A stretch of 64,000 nucleotides of DNA from Metaphire vulgaris (GCA_018105865.1 CM030851.1:10221328-10285327), one strand, 5' to 3'; counted from the first letter of the stretch, positions 1 to 11,980 are shown. The notes: a model not told the origin generated them from the letters alone. Numbers and translations are program-made.

Positions 1-379
1 TGTCTAAAGTAACCGTTGTATCGACTTCTGCTGTGGCCGAATTTCAATTACTGCAAATTGCAATCAACCTCCAGATAAGTGCAATGCTATCGAGATTACC
101 GCATATCCGCAACTGACATCGCCCGACAACAACGCCGCGAACTTTCAACTTTCTTCGCTTACTTTCGAGACTTTCAACGATTTAACAAATGTTGCACCTT
201 TTTTATAAAAAAAAACCAACTAAATCGACTCACCAATCTGTCTACGCTTTATTGCATCCGCGACGAAAGTACGAGACGAAAGAAAGGGGAAAAAGAACGA
301 AATCGCTCCGCGGTGAAGTAAGTTTCTGTTAGACATCCGTCGATTTCAAGCGGCTGGAAGACCGAACGCAAACGGATAT

Positions 380-500
380 ATTCATCGTGAAAGCTACGCC
401 AGGTCTCCCACCGTACGTCCGCTCTGATTGGTCGACGACGCTCGGTCACGTGACGAGACGCAGTCGCCGCCTGTCGACGCTGCCCGACAACAACGGCAAC
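380..500. promoter_or_regulatory. CpG-rich promoter-like patch
   Basis: Contains an inverted CCAAT box (ATTGG at 427-431) 14 nt before a TCACGTGA E-box palindrome (446-453), in CpG-rich DNA. This pairing is typical of animal core promoters. Direction and target gene are unknown, and it may serve a gene left of the window. Confidence 0.35.
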
Positions 501-504
501 CGAC

Positions 505-1010
505 GATCTCCTCCTCCTCCTCCTCCTTCCTCTTCTTCTTCTTCTTCTTCTTCTTCTTCTTCTTCTTCTTCTTCTTCTTCTTCTTCTCCTCCTCCGTTGT
601 TTCCATGCGTTGCGATTTCCACGCGTCGGTTCTTTGAGTGAAAGAGATTGCGCTGACAGATCCTCCCCTTCCCTTAGCTCCCCTTTCCCTTCCCTTTCCT
701 CTCCTTACCTTTCCAAGGTCGGTCTTCTTCTTCTTCTTCTTCTTCTTCTTCTTCTTCTTCTTCTTCTTCTTCTTCTTCTTCTCGGTGTTTACGCGGATTC
801 GGACTTTTTTCTCGCAGCTTCCGAGCATCTGGTTTCGCAGTTTTTCCTGTCTTTGTTTTCCTCCTCCTCTTCCTCTTCCGTCTCCTCCTCCTTCTCCTCC
901 TCCTCCTCCTTTGAGGATTCTCTTCTGGAGTTTTCCTCCACCTCTTCCTCTTCCTCCTCCTCCTCCTCCTCCTCCTCCTCCTCCTCCTACTTCTCCTCCT
1001 CCTCTTGTGT
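505..1010. repeat. Pyrimidine-strand microsatellites (CTC)n, (CTT)n, (CCT)n
   Basis: Long CTT arrays at about 531-590 and 722-783 and CCT arrays at 505-530 and 860-1010, joined by C/T-rich sequence. Almost every base from 655 to 720 is also a pyrimidine on this strand. Confidence 0.95.
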
Positions 1011-1230
1011 TTTTGTGTTTAGGACTTGGCGGAGCTGTGCGGCGCCTTCGTGGTGAGGCTGTTTCATGTCTCGACGAAGTCTGCGTTTGTTTTAATTTTC
1101 GCTCGAAGATCGGCCGCCAGGTTCTTACTCTACACTACAGAGATAACGGCGGCCGGGGGTGTTTGGGGTGCGGGGTGGGGGGGGGGGGTCGGCCTCGCTG
1201 CCCTGGATGCGTTCGGAGGAGCTCGTAACG

Positions 1231-1496
<266 letters not shown>

Positions 1497-1760
1497 CGTT
1501 CGGATCGGATTACGCTGCCTCTGATTAGATAGATACACATTCACCCGTCCAACGTCAGTTACATCGCTCAAACACTCGACAATGAAAGTTCCATTCAGCT
1601 GCATAAATCCGTAGATTCAGATTGCGGAACCTACGCAGACACACGCACACACATACACATACACACACATACACATACACATACACATGCACATGACATG
1701 CGTGCGTTTTGGGATTAGCTGTATTGTTCAGTCTCTATACTACGCCACTATCATCCTTAA

Positions 1761-1939
1761 CGGGGATATTTCTAGGATTGTGAATTTGGGGGGTGGGGTG
1801 TCGACATCAAATTGAGGGGGGTTTCCGGAGGAGCTAATTAGTATGCATTTTGTATGCATACCATTGTCACATTACCAAATTTTGGGAGGGGGTGTCGACC
1901 TCAAATTGTGGGGTGTTAGGGGGTGTAAAAATATCCCTG
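1761..1939. mobile_element. hAT-like MITE, GGGATATTT family
   Basis: Ends are CGGGGATATTTCTAGG and AAAAATATCCCTG (inverted). A perfect 8-bp target duplication ATCCTTAA flanks it (1753-1760 and 1940-1947). Related copies are at 15643 and 53658. Confidence 0.85.
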
Positions 1940-1959
1940 ATCCTTAATCGGCTCCCCCA

Positions 1960-2237
1960 ACTTGAATCACCAAACTGTATGCCAGTGACACTCAGCTATT
2001 TCTTTCCTTTTCATCTTTTTCATTTGACATTTCAATCACTGCGCTTGAATCAGCATTCTCGTCTATCTCTGCTTGGATGTCATCCAACCTCCTTGCTTTT
2101 AATCCATCCAAGACAGAATTCCTCTTAGTAGGACTACCCATACTGGTTGAAAAAATTGACAGTTTTGGCTCCATGCATGCAGACACCACAATAACTCAAA
2201 CTGAAAAAATCTTGGTTTCAAAATTGATTCATCGTTA
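1960..2237 (+). mobile_element. L2/CR1-like LINE fragment (RT palm region)
   Basis: The frame at 1978 reads YASDTQLFLSF, a damaged YADDTQ catalytic box, then SAWMSSNLLAFNPSKTEFLL, the usual non-LTR reverse transcriptase continuation. It is 5'-truncated next to the hAT-like element at 1761-1939 and fades after 2237. It is not functional. Confidence 0.7.
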
Positions 2238-2824
2238 AATTTCGAATCACGGATCTCTCAACTCTCGAGAGCCTGCTGCTCTGCCATCTTGGCTTTAGTA
2301 AAACGATTTGTAAGTGAAGACAAAGAGTTGAATCAGGCAAAGTTGTGCGGGTGGCGTGCAACCCTGCATCCAATAGCCTACATCGCTGAGGCTGCTCAGT
2401 CTGCACTCACTTAATTAAGAGGAGTGCAACACGTGTGGCGATCTAACCCGATGATTGCACGGTACAGCTCTCGGGGCCAGGGCCTTTTTAACGTGCAGTG
2501 GTACACAGAATGTGAAGTGATTAATTGAAAATGTGCAGTGTTATAACGGCATTTTTCTGAGCTTAGTGCAGTGATCAATTTTCCTGTAAAAAACCTCTGC
2601 TCTTGGGCCAAAGGCTGCACAATAGGCCTGCAAGGCACAACATTATTAGACCGCCTGGGCTTCGCAGGAATACGGGTCTAAGAGCAATTGGACGAGGTGT
2701 TTATAAAAAGCACCGTTCGCCGGAGAACGGAGAGACAAACAGACGTCGCACTAAATTCGAACTAGCTCCAAAATGCGCTAAGTAATTAAATCAAGCAAGG
2801 CGATCGATTAATCCCACAGTAGCC

Positions 2825-3003
2825 CAGTGGCGGCTCCACTATTACTACTGCTGCTGCCCGTGCCCCTACTGACTGCCTGCTGCCCCTGTGGCCCCTAGTA
2901 CTACCCTACTACCTACTGCTACTACATTAAACAACAAATGGTTGGCCCCCATGATTACTACTACTGCCCCTAACGGTCCCCACTACTGCCACTACTACTG
3001 CTA
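2825..3003. mobile_element. hAT-like MITE overwritten by ACT triplets
   Basis: Starts CAGTGGCGGCTCCACTATTA and keeps AACAACAAATGGTTGGCCCC from the family interior. Blocks of ACT, CTG and CCC triplets replace the rest before the (TAC)n array at 3004-3084. The right end is not recognisable. Confidence 0.5.
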
Positions 3004-3022
3004 GCCGCTGCTACTGCTACTG

Positions 3023-3084
<62 letters not shown>
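3004..3084. repeat. (TAC)n microsatellite
   Basis: About 26 TAC/TGC triplets growing out of the MITE remnant at 2825. Confidence 0.95.
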
Positions 3085-3426
3085 GTTTCCGAAAACTACT
3101 AGCTGCTTTGTATCCTCTTGTTCCGTTCAGCTGACATCAACTTCTGGTTATATAATGGAAGAGTTCCTCCAATCTTCTCTACTGGTTGTCATTTTATTTA
3201 GTTCTTCCAAATGTTTCATGGATTCCACCTGTCCATCATCTCGTTCATGCACTATTCTCTAATTCCTTCCATTTTTCTTAGCTTAATTTCTTTTTCATAG
3301 TGTCATTGACTCTCATATCACAGTTTAAAGGCATCTGCAGTAGAACCCTATCCAGACATATTCAGGATATGCTAAGAACTTTAGAACTACAGAGAACCAG
3401 CTTGATATCATCGACAAAAGAAAGAT

Positions 3427-3438
3427 ATAATAATAATA

Positions 3439-3471
<33 letters not shown>

Positions 3472-3506
3472 TTCGCCTTTCGTGGAGCTTTCACATAAAA
3501 ATACTA

Positions 3507-3538
<32 letters not shown>

Positions 3539-3564
3539 ATTATTACTTATTATTATTATTATTA

Positions 3565-3611
<47 letters not shown>
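3427..3611. repeat. (AAT)n, (TAC)n and (ATT)n microsatellites
   Basis: AAT units at 3428-3471, TAC at 3507-3536 and ATT at 3537-3611. The AAT and ATT arrays are inverted relative to each other. Confidence 0.95.
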
Positions 3612-3612
<1 letters not shown>

Positions 3613-3735
3613 GAGGCTAAGTAAGCCTTTGTGAAAGCCATTGTAATAACTCTCCTCAGTTCAAAAAATAATAATAATAACGTTTTCAGTGGTTCAATAG
3701 TGTCTGCCCTTTGTAAAAACCACTGTGCTACTCAA
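3612..3735. repeat. Two copies of an AAT-linked hairpin motif
   Basis: TAAGTAAGCCTTTGTGAAAGCCATTGTAA, then AATAATAATAACGTTTTCAGTGG to TTTGTAAAAACCACTGTGC. The AGTGGTT/AACCACT arms pair. Related copies lie at 7411-7462, 39356-39420 and 53262-53312, each beside AAT units. Confidence 0.45.
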
Positions 3736-3779
3736 AGGAAACCCAACGGAGAAGAAAATTCCAGAAAATTACTTCGATG

Positions 3780-4330
3780 CAAATCTAATTTGTCTTTCTT
3801 TCGCGCTGTCGACGGCAGCGACGAATTCAGTTGCCTCGACGGCTTCTGATTACGCGCGGCTCAGAGCGGCGGCGCCCTTCGACCTAATCCCGTTCACGTC
3901 TGCGCTGTCGACGGCGACGGCGTTCTAATCAATGTAATCCACGTAATCCGCGTTATAATCCCCGACCGGGAGGACCCCTGGGTCGGTCGGCCAGCCCATG
4001 CAGTGGTCGCGGACGGGAGTGATGCATGCCCGTCTCGGGGTCTTCGACGGAGTCAAGCGCCTGCAGTGTTTGATGTCGGCTGCCCGCCGCCGGAGACGCA
4101 GGGAGACATCGCATTTATTCGACGATCGTTGTGTTCGTAGGCTCAGGCTGTATATCGGATGCGGGGTGAGGGTTTTTCCGGACCACCATGCTGACCCGCT
4201 TTTGTTCCTCCGATTAGAATTGATGACCGGAGACGAGGATTTTCGGTCTCTGGGTCGGACGGACAAGAGTTCGAAGCCGATAGCGCTGCAGAGAAATGGC
4301 GACGCCCTAGTCTAAAGGATAGCGGAAAGT
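3780..4330. other. CpG-rich, G+C-rich island without a recognised gene
   Basis: Much richer in CpG than its flanks. GCGCTGTCGACGGC occurs twice (about 3805 and 3901), suggesting a small local duplication. Open frames exist on both strands, but none resembles a known protein. A promoter or unmethylated island is the simplest reading. Confidence 0.35.
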
Positions 4331-5190
4331 AAAAGACGATTAATCAGAGAGTGAGATCAAGAGGACGACCTGTGGCGATCTCAAGGGATTATTCCACCTA
4401 ATGCGAATTATACAAGCGTGTTGATACTCGCACTCGATGTCTTTTGACGATGCTGTTGGTCTTGTTGGCGAACATAGAGGCAGATGGCACCACCGTATAG
4501 TCTTTTTTTAAAGAAATGGAAAATGTCGATCCGACTATGAGAATGATTTGCCCAAAAACTAAAACACTAACGTAACGGAAGACTGACCAGGCCAGTGGGG
4601 GAGGGAGGTGGGGTGGATGAGAGTCTGGCAACCTAACACCAAAGCGAATTATCGACCAGAGGAATCAGATGGAAGATCACAAACCACAAACCCTGGAAAA
4701 TCGAAAATGAAATACTCAACTGACTCCGGAGTTTTTAAGCGCTGAAGAGGATGGAATGTTGTATTTGTATGGAGGAAGTGGAAAACCTCTTGGTCACTGC
4801 TCACTGACTCCCACCCCCACCCGCCACTGTTCCACTCAGTACGTAGCATCATCAATTAGATGTTTCATACTGTCATTAGTCTTTTAAAATAAATGACTTA
4901 ACACAACAGGACAATTAAAATTATTTCCTCCCTCCGATCAGCCCCCCCCCACTGGTAACACTCTCAAATGACTGCTAAAGATCCAAATTGGTTTTCTCAT
5001 CTTTATCCCTTTTGATTGAAATATCTTGCAGGTGATTGGTTCAGAATGTACTAGGTTAGAATGCACGGTCCGAGCGAAATCCCTCCCCAATGAGTTAAAT
5101 CTGCATTTCTACAAGGAGCCGTTATCTGAAATGAAAAGTAACTTTGTAGTCGTAAAGCGTTGACAATCACAACCACATTAAAAGCAACAC
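4320..5190. other. Unique intergenic sequence
   Basis: No exon, transposon end or RNA gene was recognised. A C-run at 4942-4949 and a few short words are the only structure. Confidence 0.5.
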
Positions 5191-5194
5191 GGTC

Positions 5195-5213
5195 GTCGTT
5201 GTTATCGTCGTCG

Positions 5214-5247
<34 letters not shown>
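5195..5247. repeat. (CGT)n-(CAT)n microsatellite
   Basis: GTCGTCGTTGTTATCGTCGTCGTC changes to CATCATCAT, ending at 5247. Confidence 0.9.
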
Positions 5248-5519
5248 AACATTACCATGGTATCGCATTAAATTCCGAATATGTGACCTTCCAACCGTGC
5301 AGTTAAAAACCTACACAGGAGGAATCGGCCATCTATTGTCATGCAGAGTTCGCTCAACATGATCGACCGCTGATTAAGCTTAAAGTGCGCCTCTTAAATA
5401 ATGCATCGAATCGGGTCTACAGTGTACCCGTAGAACTGCGCACATCAATGGACGGGCAAAAATGGGCACGAGTGATCCTTCACTCGAGCGAGCGAAATGA
5501 GAACGTATGACGCTGGGTA

Positions 5520-5580
5520 GACATTCTCTTCTTCCTCCTCGTTCTCTTCTTCTTCCTCCTCCTCCTCCTCCTCCTCCTTC
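5520..5580. repeat. CTT/CCT pyrimidine tract
   Basis: TTCTCTTCTTCCTCCTCG followed by CCTCCT units. It is homopyrimidine on the plus strand. Confidence 0.85.
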
Positions 5581-5789
5581 TCGTCCTCTGCCTGCCCGTC
5601 TGCATATATTCGCCGCGGAGGAAGCCTATTATACTCCCCGAAGAGCTCTCCATAGAAGCGGCCCCCCCCGTATGCTAAAGAGAGGCAGCGTTTCGTATCT
5701 CTCAATCCGTCATCGGTCTTTGCTTCGACGCATATATTTTTAATCTATCGACGTTCGCACTTTCGATCGCCTTAATGAATAAGCCGTTA

Positions 5790-5790
<1 letters not shown>

Positions 5791-5828
<38 letters not shown>
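5791..5828. repeat. (CTG)n microsatellite
   Basis: Twelve CTG units ending in CTGTTG. Confidence 0.95.
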
Positions 5829-5829
<1 letters not shown>

Positions 5830-5920
5830 TCTGTTACGCGTCGATCGATGTATAATTGATAAGCGCCAGCGTCGACCGACGAGAGATCAATGTCCGCCGT
5901 ACGCTGTCGGTCGTATCTTT

Positions 5921-6180
5921 GCCCTCCTCCTCCTCCTCCTCCTCCTCTTCTTCTTCTTCCTCCTCCTCCTCCCTCCTCCTCGTCGGGACCTTTATTATTG
6001 ACCTGCAATTACGTCGTCTGCGACTCCAAAAGAAGAGGGGAACGTTGTGGGATGCTGTCCGATGTTGCTCGCATCGTCGTCTCGCAACACGCGTAGACAA
6101 AGACGACTCCTTCCTTCCCCTCCTCCCTTCCTTCCTTCCTCCCTTCCTCTCCTCCCCTCTTCCGTCCCTTCCCTCCTCTC
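5921..6180. repeat. CCT/CTT tracts flanking CpG-rich DNA
   Basis: (CCT)n and (CTT)n at 5921-5990, and a TTCC/CCTCCC tract at 6108-6183. Confidence 0.85.
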
Positions 6181-6320
6181 TCTCCCGCGCCGTTTCCGCA
6201 GCCATGCGCACGGCGCACGGCGCGAGGGAGGCTTCGACGCGGCGGCCGTTTTCAGATCGTTAATTCCTTTTGAATGTCCCTTTTTTTCGCACGCGCTCTC
6301 TCCGACGTTCGATCCCCATT
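6175..6320. promoter_or_regulatory. CpG-rich patch, promoter-like
   Basis: A dense CpG cluster (CGCGCCGTTTCCGCAGCCAT, then GCGCACGGCGCACGGCGCG) follows a 100-nt pyrimidine tract. It resembles a TATA-less promoter, but no linked coding exon was found. Confidence 0.3.
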
Positions 6321-6824
6321 TCTAAACGAGCTAAATCACAGACCGTTGTAAGTAAACGAGTGCTGTCCGCTGTTGGCATATTTATACAAGGCCTACTACT
6401 GTATACGCTGCTGTTGCAGTTGGAGAGATGGATCGAAAATGGACCTACTGCGTGTGAGAGATGCTTGTGTGTGTACAGATCTGCGTCGATACTCCTGACG
6501 AAAGCAACTAAAGATATAATCAATCAGATAGACTTGAACCAACGGTTGCTGTTAAGATCAGCATTTAGCAGTGCCCGAAAAAACCAAGTTCCAAAACGGG
6601 ATATAATATTAGATTAGACATTAGTTTGTTTGATTTGTGTATAGAGATTAACGTTCAAAAAAATTACGAAGACCTTATATTTGACAAATGTTCTCTTTGA
6701 CATTGTATATACTGCAAATTGTGTTTTTGCAGAATCAAAGATAATAGCTGTGGAGGACAAAGATAAGTTGGAATGGAGATATGGACATTGAGTGACAGTG
6801 GTTTTAGAACACAGCAGAAATCCT

Positions 6825-6879
6825 CCACATCATCATCAAAACCATCATCATCATCAATCCAGTTAGCATCAACATTAAT

Positions 6880-6922
<43 letters not shown>

Positions 6923-7010
6923 CCATCACCATCATCGAATCATCGAATCATCAAATCATTGAATCATTGACTCATTGACTCATCAAATCATCATTCAATT
7001 CATTGAATCA
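6825..7010. repeat. (ATC)n and ATCA/TTGA-rich tract
   Basis: ATC units at 6880-6935, followed by ATCGAATC, TTGAATCA and TCATTGACTCA words that look like decayed repeats. Confidence 0.85.
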
Positions 7011-7318
7011 TCATTGAATGTGACGCATAACACTCAATGGAAGCAATGATATAGCTTTGTATACACTGTGTCCGGATAAAAAGGGGACAACTCATTATTC
7101 ACCATAACACTCTAAGAAAACTACTTGGCTGATTTCTGTAAAAATTCGCAGTCTGAAACAGGAATAAATTGGTTCCAGATGGACGCAAACATTGCCTGAA
7201 AAAGTGTGCAATAATAAGTATTCAAAATGTTCACCGAAAAAATTGACACATGGTTCTAGACGTTGTCGCTACCGATGATTTGCACTTCTTGGATCGTGGC
7301 GTTAAATTCAATGGCAGC

Positions 7319-7341
7319 TAATAATAATAATAATAATAATC

Positions 7342-7413
<72 letters not shown>

Positions 7414-7462
7414 TGATTTTAAGTGGTTTAGGCGGTAAGCCTGTGTGAAAACCACTGATGTA
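7319..7462. repeat. (AAT)n followed by the AGTGGTT...AACCACT hairpin motif
   Basis: About 30 AAT units, then TGTGATTTTAAGTGGTTTAG, GCGGTAAGCCTGTGTGAAAA and CCACTGATG. On the minus strand this looks like a retroposon 3' end with an (ATT)n tail. Confidence 0.5.
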
Positions 7463-7573
7463 ACACATTACCGTAATACAGCGCTAAAGGAGCTGCTACT
7501 ATCAGGTATTCGCTTTGTTTCCGGCGATTGGTGCATCTTCCGACATGACGGTATGAGGCCTACGTTGGCCTAG

Positions 7574-7739
7574 CAGTGTTTAATCCAGAGTCTCCGGGGG
7601 GAAACTGACAAGGCCGGGGGAAGTCAGCTAAGGGGCTGCTGTTAGTTGATGTAGTATGCCACAATTTCCGGGAGGAATTTGAAATTTCCGGGTGGGAAAA
7701 GGGCAATTTTCCCCCGGAAACGGCCTAGATTAAACCCTG
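7574..7739. mobile_element. hAT-like MITE, CAGTGTTTAATC family
   Basis: Ends CAGTGTTTAATCCAGAG and CTAGATTAAACCCTG. The interior (CCGGGGGAAGTCAGCTAAGG) is the reverse of the 9734 copy. Flanks are GGCCTAG and GGCCTAC. Confidence 0.7.
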
Positions 7740-8670
7740 GGCCTACGGCACATCGTGTTCGTGATAGCGTTGAACGACGGATAGGCCCCTACAGTGTAGT
7801 CATAAGTCTTGGCTACGTAGTACGTACTCTTCTAAGTGGATCTAAGTAACTGTAGGCCTATTAGGATCATCTTAAACTCTGACGTTTGAAGCTTAGGCAT
7901 ATAGTTTACAGCTTATACAGCAAAATTCGATGAAAATCTATTAGTTAGCTGCAATTATGATGGATAACTGAAAACCTTTTCATTCTAATAATATGGAATT
8001 GAATAAATAGCCTATCAGACATTGATTCCTTTTCATCGATTTATTGATCATCAGCATTGATCGCAGACATCAATACGATCGCGTACAAAATATGGCGCTG
8101 AAAAATATCCCGCACAGAATATCGCGGACAGAAAAAATATCACGCGGTGTCCATAGGTCCTGCGCTCCTTAAAAAAGGGCGATAACGACCTCTTTATGAG
8201 GCGGGGGGAGGGGGTCAATATAGTGGACTGCAGTCAGTTTTGGCGATATCCTGAAACCGCGATATGACGTGTCCGCCATATTATTGACGTAAGCCGCATC
8301 GATCGACAAGCAAAAAGCACATTGTCTTAGCTATATACGCTTCAATTCGATCAGATTAATTAATTTTATTTAAATGACCGCATAACGCGCAGAAAGATCA
8401 ATTCCGTTTTTGTCGTTCTTGTAGAGTTCCGCCCCTTATTATCCTACCGACAACCAGAAATCAGCTGCCTATCGATAGTTTCGAGTTCGAGCCGCGAGTT
8501 TTTGCAGACGTATAACGATTGACTTAATCGATCGAATCAATCGATTGGCAATTGCGTTCGCCAATATCGATCAGAACGAAAAGCTGGATGACAAAAGGGC
8601 CACTTCTGTAGCGCACGAAGTGACAGTTTTATGGCAGATTTAGCAAGCTTAATCAGTCTGCATCGGTTAA
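7740..8670. other. Unique intergenic sequence
   Basis: Moderate CpG (GATCGCGTAC, ATATGGCGCTG near 8075-8095) but no coding frame or repeat end that I can name. Confidence 0.45.
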
Positions 8671-8673
8671 GAA

Positions 8674-8674
<1 letters not shown>

Positions 8675-8748
<74 letters not shown>

Positions 8749-8895
8749 TACATACATACATACATACATACATACATACATACATACATACATACATACA
8801 TACATACATACATACATACATACATACATACATACATACATACAAATCTGCCTCTCTGTATATATATATATATATATATATACAGAGATAGAGAG

Positions 8896-8937
<42 letters not shown>

Positions 8938-8953
8938 ATATATATATAGACAG

Positions 8954-9034
<81 letters not shown>
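8675..9034. repeat. (GACA)n-(CATA)n-(TA)n-(GACA)n-(TA)n block
   Basis: GACA from 8676 to 8746, CATA to 8843, TA at 8859-8882, GACA at 8897-8932, and TA at 8936-9032 with few interruptions. Each block changes into the next without unique sequence. Confidence 0.97.
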
Positions 9035-9036
<2 letters not shown>

Positions 9037-9376
9037 TGCCCACGGCTAAAGCAGTTACCGAGGTGTCTGCGTCTTCATCTTGGTAATTAAACTGACAGCT
9101 GTATACTGACACTGACGTCGACTCCATTTAGACGTCTATGGTAATGGTATATACGCGAATAACATTCAATGGCAGGTATCGCAACATTCCCTCGCCCAGG
9201 GGTGGAATAAGTGTATTGCCAGCGCTGGACGAAATTATTCGCATTTTCACCTGACACTGTAACTACCTGAATTTACATTTTCTCAAAGTCTGGAGTCACA
9301 TGCAGCGTTTAGCGGCAGTCAATAATTATATCTGAGAAAATCTCTGAATCACACACAGAGATGTCGAAATTTCTTC

Positions 9377-9590
9377 CAGTGGCGTAGCGTGACTTTTTTT
9401 TTGGGGGGGGGCCCGGGGGGCATCCTTGATATGGGGCCCTCAGTGGCTGACGAGCAAAAAAGGTCGTCAGATCGTTTATATAGAGTTCACGGGCAAAATG
9501 AAAAAACCACAAACCACTCTTCGGGCCCCCCTCTCCCGGGGCCCGGGGGTATTCTCTAAAGTGTCCCCCCGCCCCCACGTTACGCCACTG
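9377..9590. mobile_element. hAT-like MITE, CAGTGGCGTAGC family
   Basis: Inverted ends CAGTGGCGTAGCGTGA and ACGTTACGCCACTG, with a perfect 8-bp target duplication ATTTCTTC (9369-9376 and 9591-9598). The interior carries CTGACGAGCAAAAAAGGTCG. Confidence 0.88.
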
Positions 9591-9733
9591 ATTTCTTCCA
9601 CTTTCAACAGTCATTACTTAAAACTGGTTTCAGGATTATTAGAGGAACGCTAACAGCTACAGTGAAGGGCTGGCACATGAGGCAGGCGGGGACAGAAACT
9701 GAAAATTGGGAAACGTTTCACGGGTCTGCCACC

Positions 9734-9907
9734 CAGGGGCCAATATAGGCCGTTTCCGTGGGGAGAAAATTGCCCTTTTCCCGGAAATTTCAAATCCCCC
9801 GGAAATTTTGCCATATTACATCAACTAACAGCAGTCCCCTAGCTGACTCTCCCCGGCTTTGTCAGTTTCTCCCCTCCCTCGGAGTCCAGAGTCCAGATTA
9901 AACACTG
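9734..9907. mobile_element. hAT-like MITE, CAGTGTTTAATC family, reversed
   Basis: Right end CCAGATTAAACACTG, left end CAGGGGCCAATATAGGCCG, with a perfect 8-bp target duplication CTGCCACC (9726-9733 and 9908-9915). Confidence 0.85.
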
Positions 9908-10129
9908 CTGCCACCTCGTTTACATATTCCTGTTTCGTATCTTTGATTCGGTCGATTATCTTAAACAGAACGCCAACTGGAGTCTTCCACGCTATCGTGC
10001 CTAAGGTCAATAGGCCTATAGCACCTGTCAGGTGGCGATGGAGCGTGTCTTAGGCCTAAGTGTCGCACGATCGCTGATAATAGGCCTAGACTATAATTAA
10101 TCAGTGGTTAAATAACGTTTTCAGAGGTG

Positions 10130-10400
10130 CCGGATCGCCTAATTATTTTTACTCCGGCCACAAAATTTCTTCACAACTTTTTTTATTCATTTTAAACGGA
10201 AACGTAGAGTACACAGTTCGCGTTTTCTTTTCTTTCCCGTGCATGCAAAGTGCTAAAGTAAACAATAAAAGATCACAACGAATAAAAATGTACGTTCCGG
10301 ATCTGATGACCGGACATTCCGGATCTCTTGCCAGACGTCCCGGATCGGAGATCCGGCAAGATCCGTCTCAATTTAACCCCTGGATATAATTCGTCTATCC
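10130..10400. repeat. Inverted CCGGATC words
   Basis: CCGGATCTGATGACCGGA, CCGGATCTCTTGCC, CCGGATCGGAGATCCGG and AGATCCGTC give several overlapping dyads. No termini or target duplication were found. Confidence 0.45.
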
Positions 10401-10986
10401 TCGTATTGTCCGACAATCGGGTGCGGACAGGGGCGTCCATCCTTGGGTTAACCTGCGCAGCTTGCGCCAAAATTGTTTTTCCGATCATGGGAAAAATAGC
10501 CTTACCAAAGGGTCGAAGTAATGACCTTTTCAAACTGGGGTCTGAGCCAAAAATTTACTCAAAGTTGCAACGCCACTGGGTGCGGAGACCCCAATGGCCC
10601 CCACGGTTGTTCTGGTTGCAGCCGACGTTCGATTAATTATCCAGGAGGCAGCGGGTGGCCGAGTAAAATATTCGTAGATCAAATTTTACCACAACCAATG
10701 ACATTGAAAACATTTTTATCAGTTGGAGGGGGTGGGGTTGCCAGCATGCCGTCAAATAGTCTGAAAAACATGCACCAAATATCAAGATTTTAATCCACAT
10801 CCCTGAATCTATACCCCAAAATGTTTCGGCTGGGGCTCGGCCTCATACCCCGTTCAAGAAACTCACCCTGCTCCCAACAGTGGGAACTGGAAAAGTCGGT
10901 CTGTAGAAGCCTCGGCGTCCTCCCCCTCCAAATCAAGAACCCTGTATGGGTCTAAGACCCTGTGCATATGTGCATGTACTGTGCAG

Positions 10987-11239
10987 GAACCAGCGCAGAC
11001 ATACAGTGTGTGTATTTAATATTATTTACCTTGAGGAGGCGCGGCAATTATGCAGATGGAAGAAATACACGCAGCGAAAATGGGAAAATACTCAAACAAG
11101 GAACCTACTGGGAAATAAGCATGTAGAACCAGACGTAGACGAAGCCGACAAGGCAAATCGATCTACAGATCAGGACAATGAGTTTACTGTAGCGCCAAAG
11201 GCAGAGTTGAGTGACGACGAATGGTCGCCGTGGGAATGA
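10987..11239 (+). CDS. Possible terminal coding exon, unrecognised gene
   Basis: The open frame ends ELSDDEWSPWE plus TGA, after a basic stretch (LCRWKKYTQRKWENTQ) and an acidic tail. A plausible acceptor TGTACTGTGCAG|GAACC opens it at 10987, entering at the third base of a codon. Codon choice looks coding, unlike the surrounding repeats. I do not recognise the protein, and no partner exon was found upstream. It could also be a chance open frame. Confidence 0.33.
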
Positions 11240-11348
11240 CATCCCCCCCCCAAAGCAAACGCGTGACTATATCTCTTAACGCAATTAACAAATGGCAGAA
11301 CTAATTGCGATTAAAATAGACTCTCAAGCGCAGCACGAATTCAATGAC

Positions 11349-11431
11349 AATTATTATTGTTATTATTGTTATTGTTATTATTATTGTTATTATTATTATT
11401 ATAATTATATTTATAGTTATTATTATTGTTG

Positions 11432-11476
<45 letters not shown>

Positions 11477-11516
11477 GTAGTAGTAGTAGTAGTAATAATA
11501 GTAGTAGTATATTATC

Positions 11517-11550
<34 letters not shown>

Positions 11551-11580
11551 TCATCATCATCATCATCATCATCATCATTC
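11349..11580. repeat. Mosaic (ATT)n-(AGT)n-(ATC)n microsatellite
   Basis: ATT/GTT mix from 11349, ATT to about 11474, AGT to about 11550, ATC to 11579. The triplet register does not slip. Confidence 0.95.
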
Positions 11581-11757
11581 ATGAACTTCTATAGCACTAG
11601 TCAGGGCCGACTTTAGTGGAGGGCAGTACGGGCAACTGAATAGGGCCTCTCAAATTTATTAAAAAAATATTATTAAGATTTTCAAAGTAACATGCACAAT
11701 AATCACAATTACTTGACAATTGTAGCCCACTTAGCCTCTTAAATCACATTAAGTTGC

Positions 11758-11980
<223 letters not shown>

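Noticed and set aside
3925..4315. Arg-rich open frames on both strands near 4 kb
   Set aside because: They come from CpG-rich DNA with few stops. Neither strand resembles a known protein and no exon borders fit.
8537..8891. Open frames repeating MYVC or TDRQ
   Set aside because: Translation of (CATA)n and (GACA)n arrays only.
8675..8932. CRISPR-like regular repetition
   Set aside because: Contiguous microsatellite without spacers, in an animal genome.
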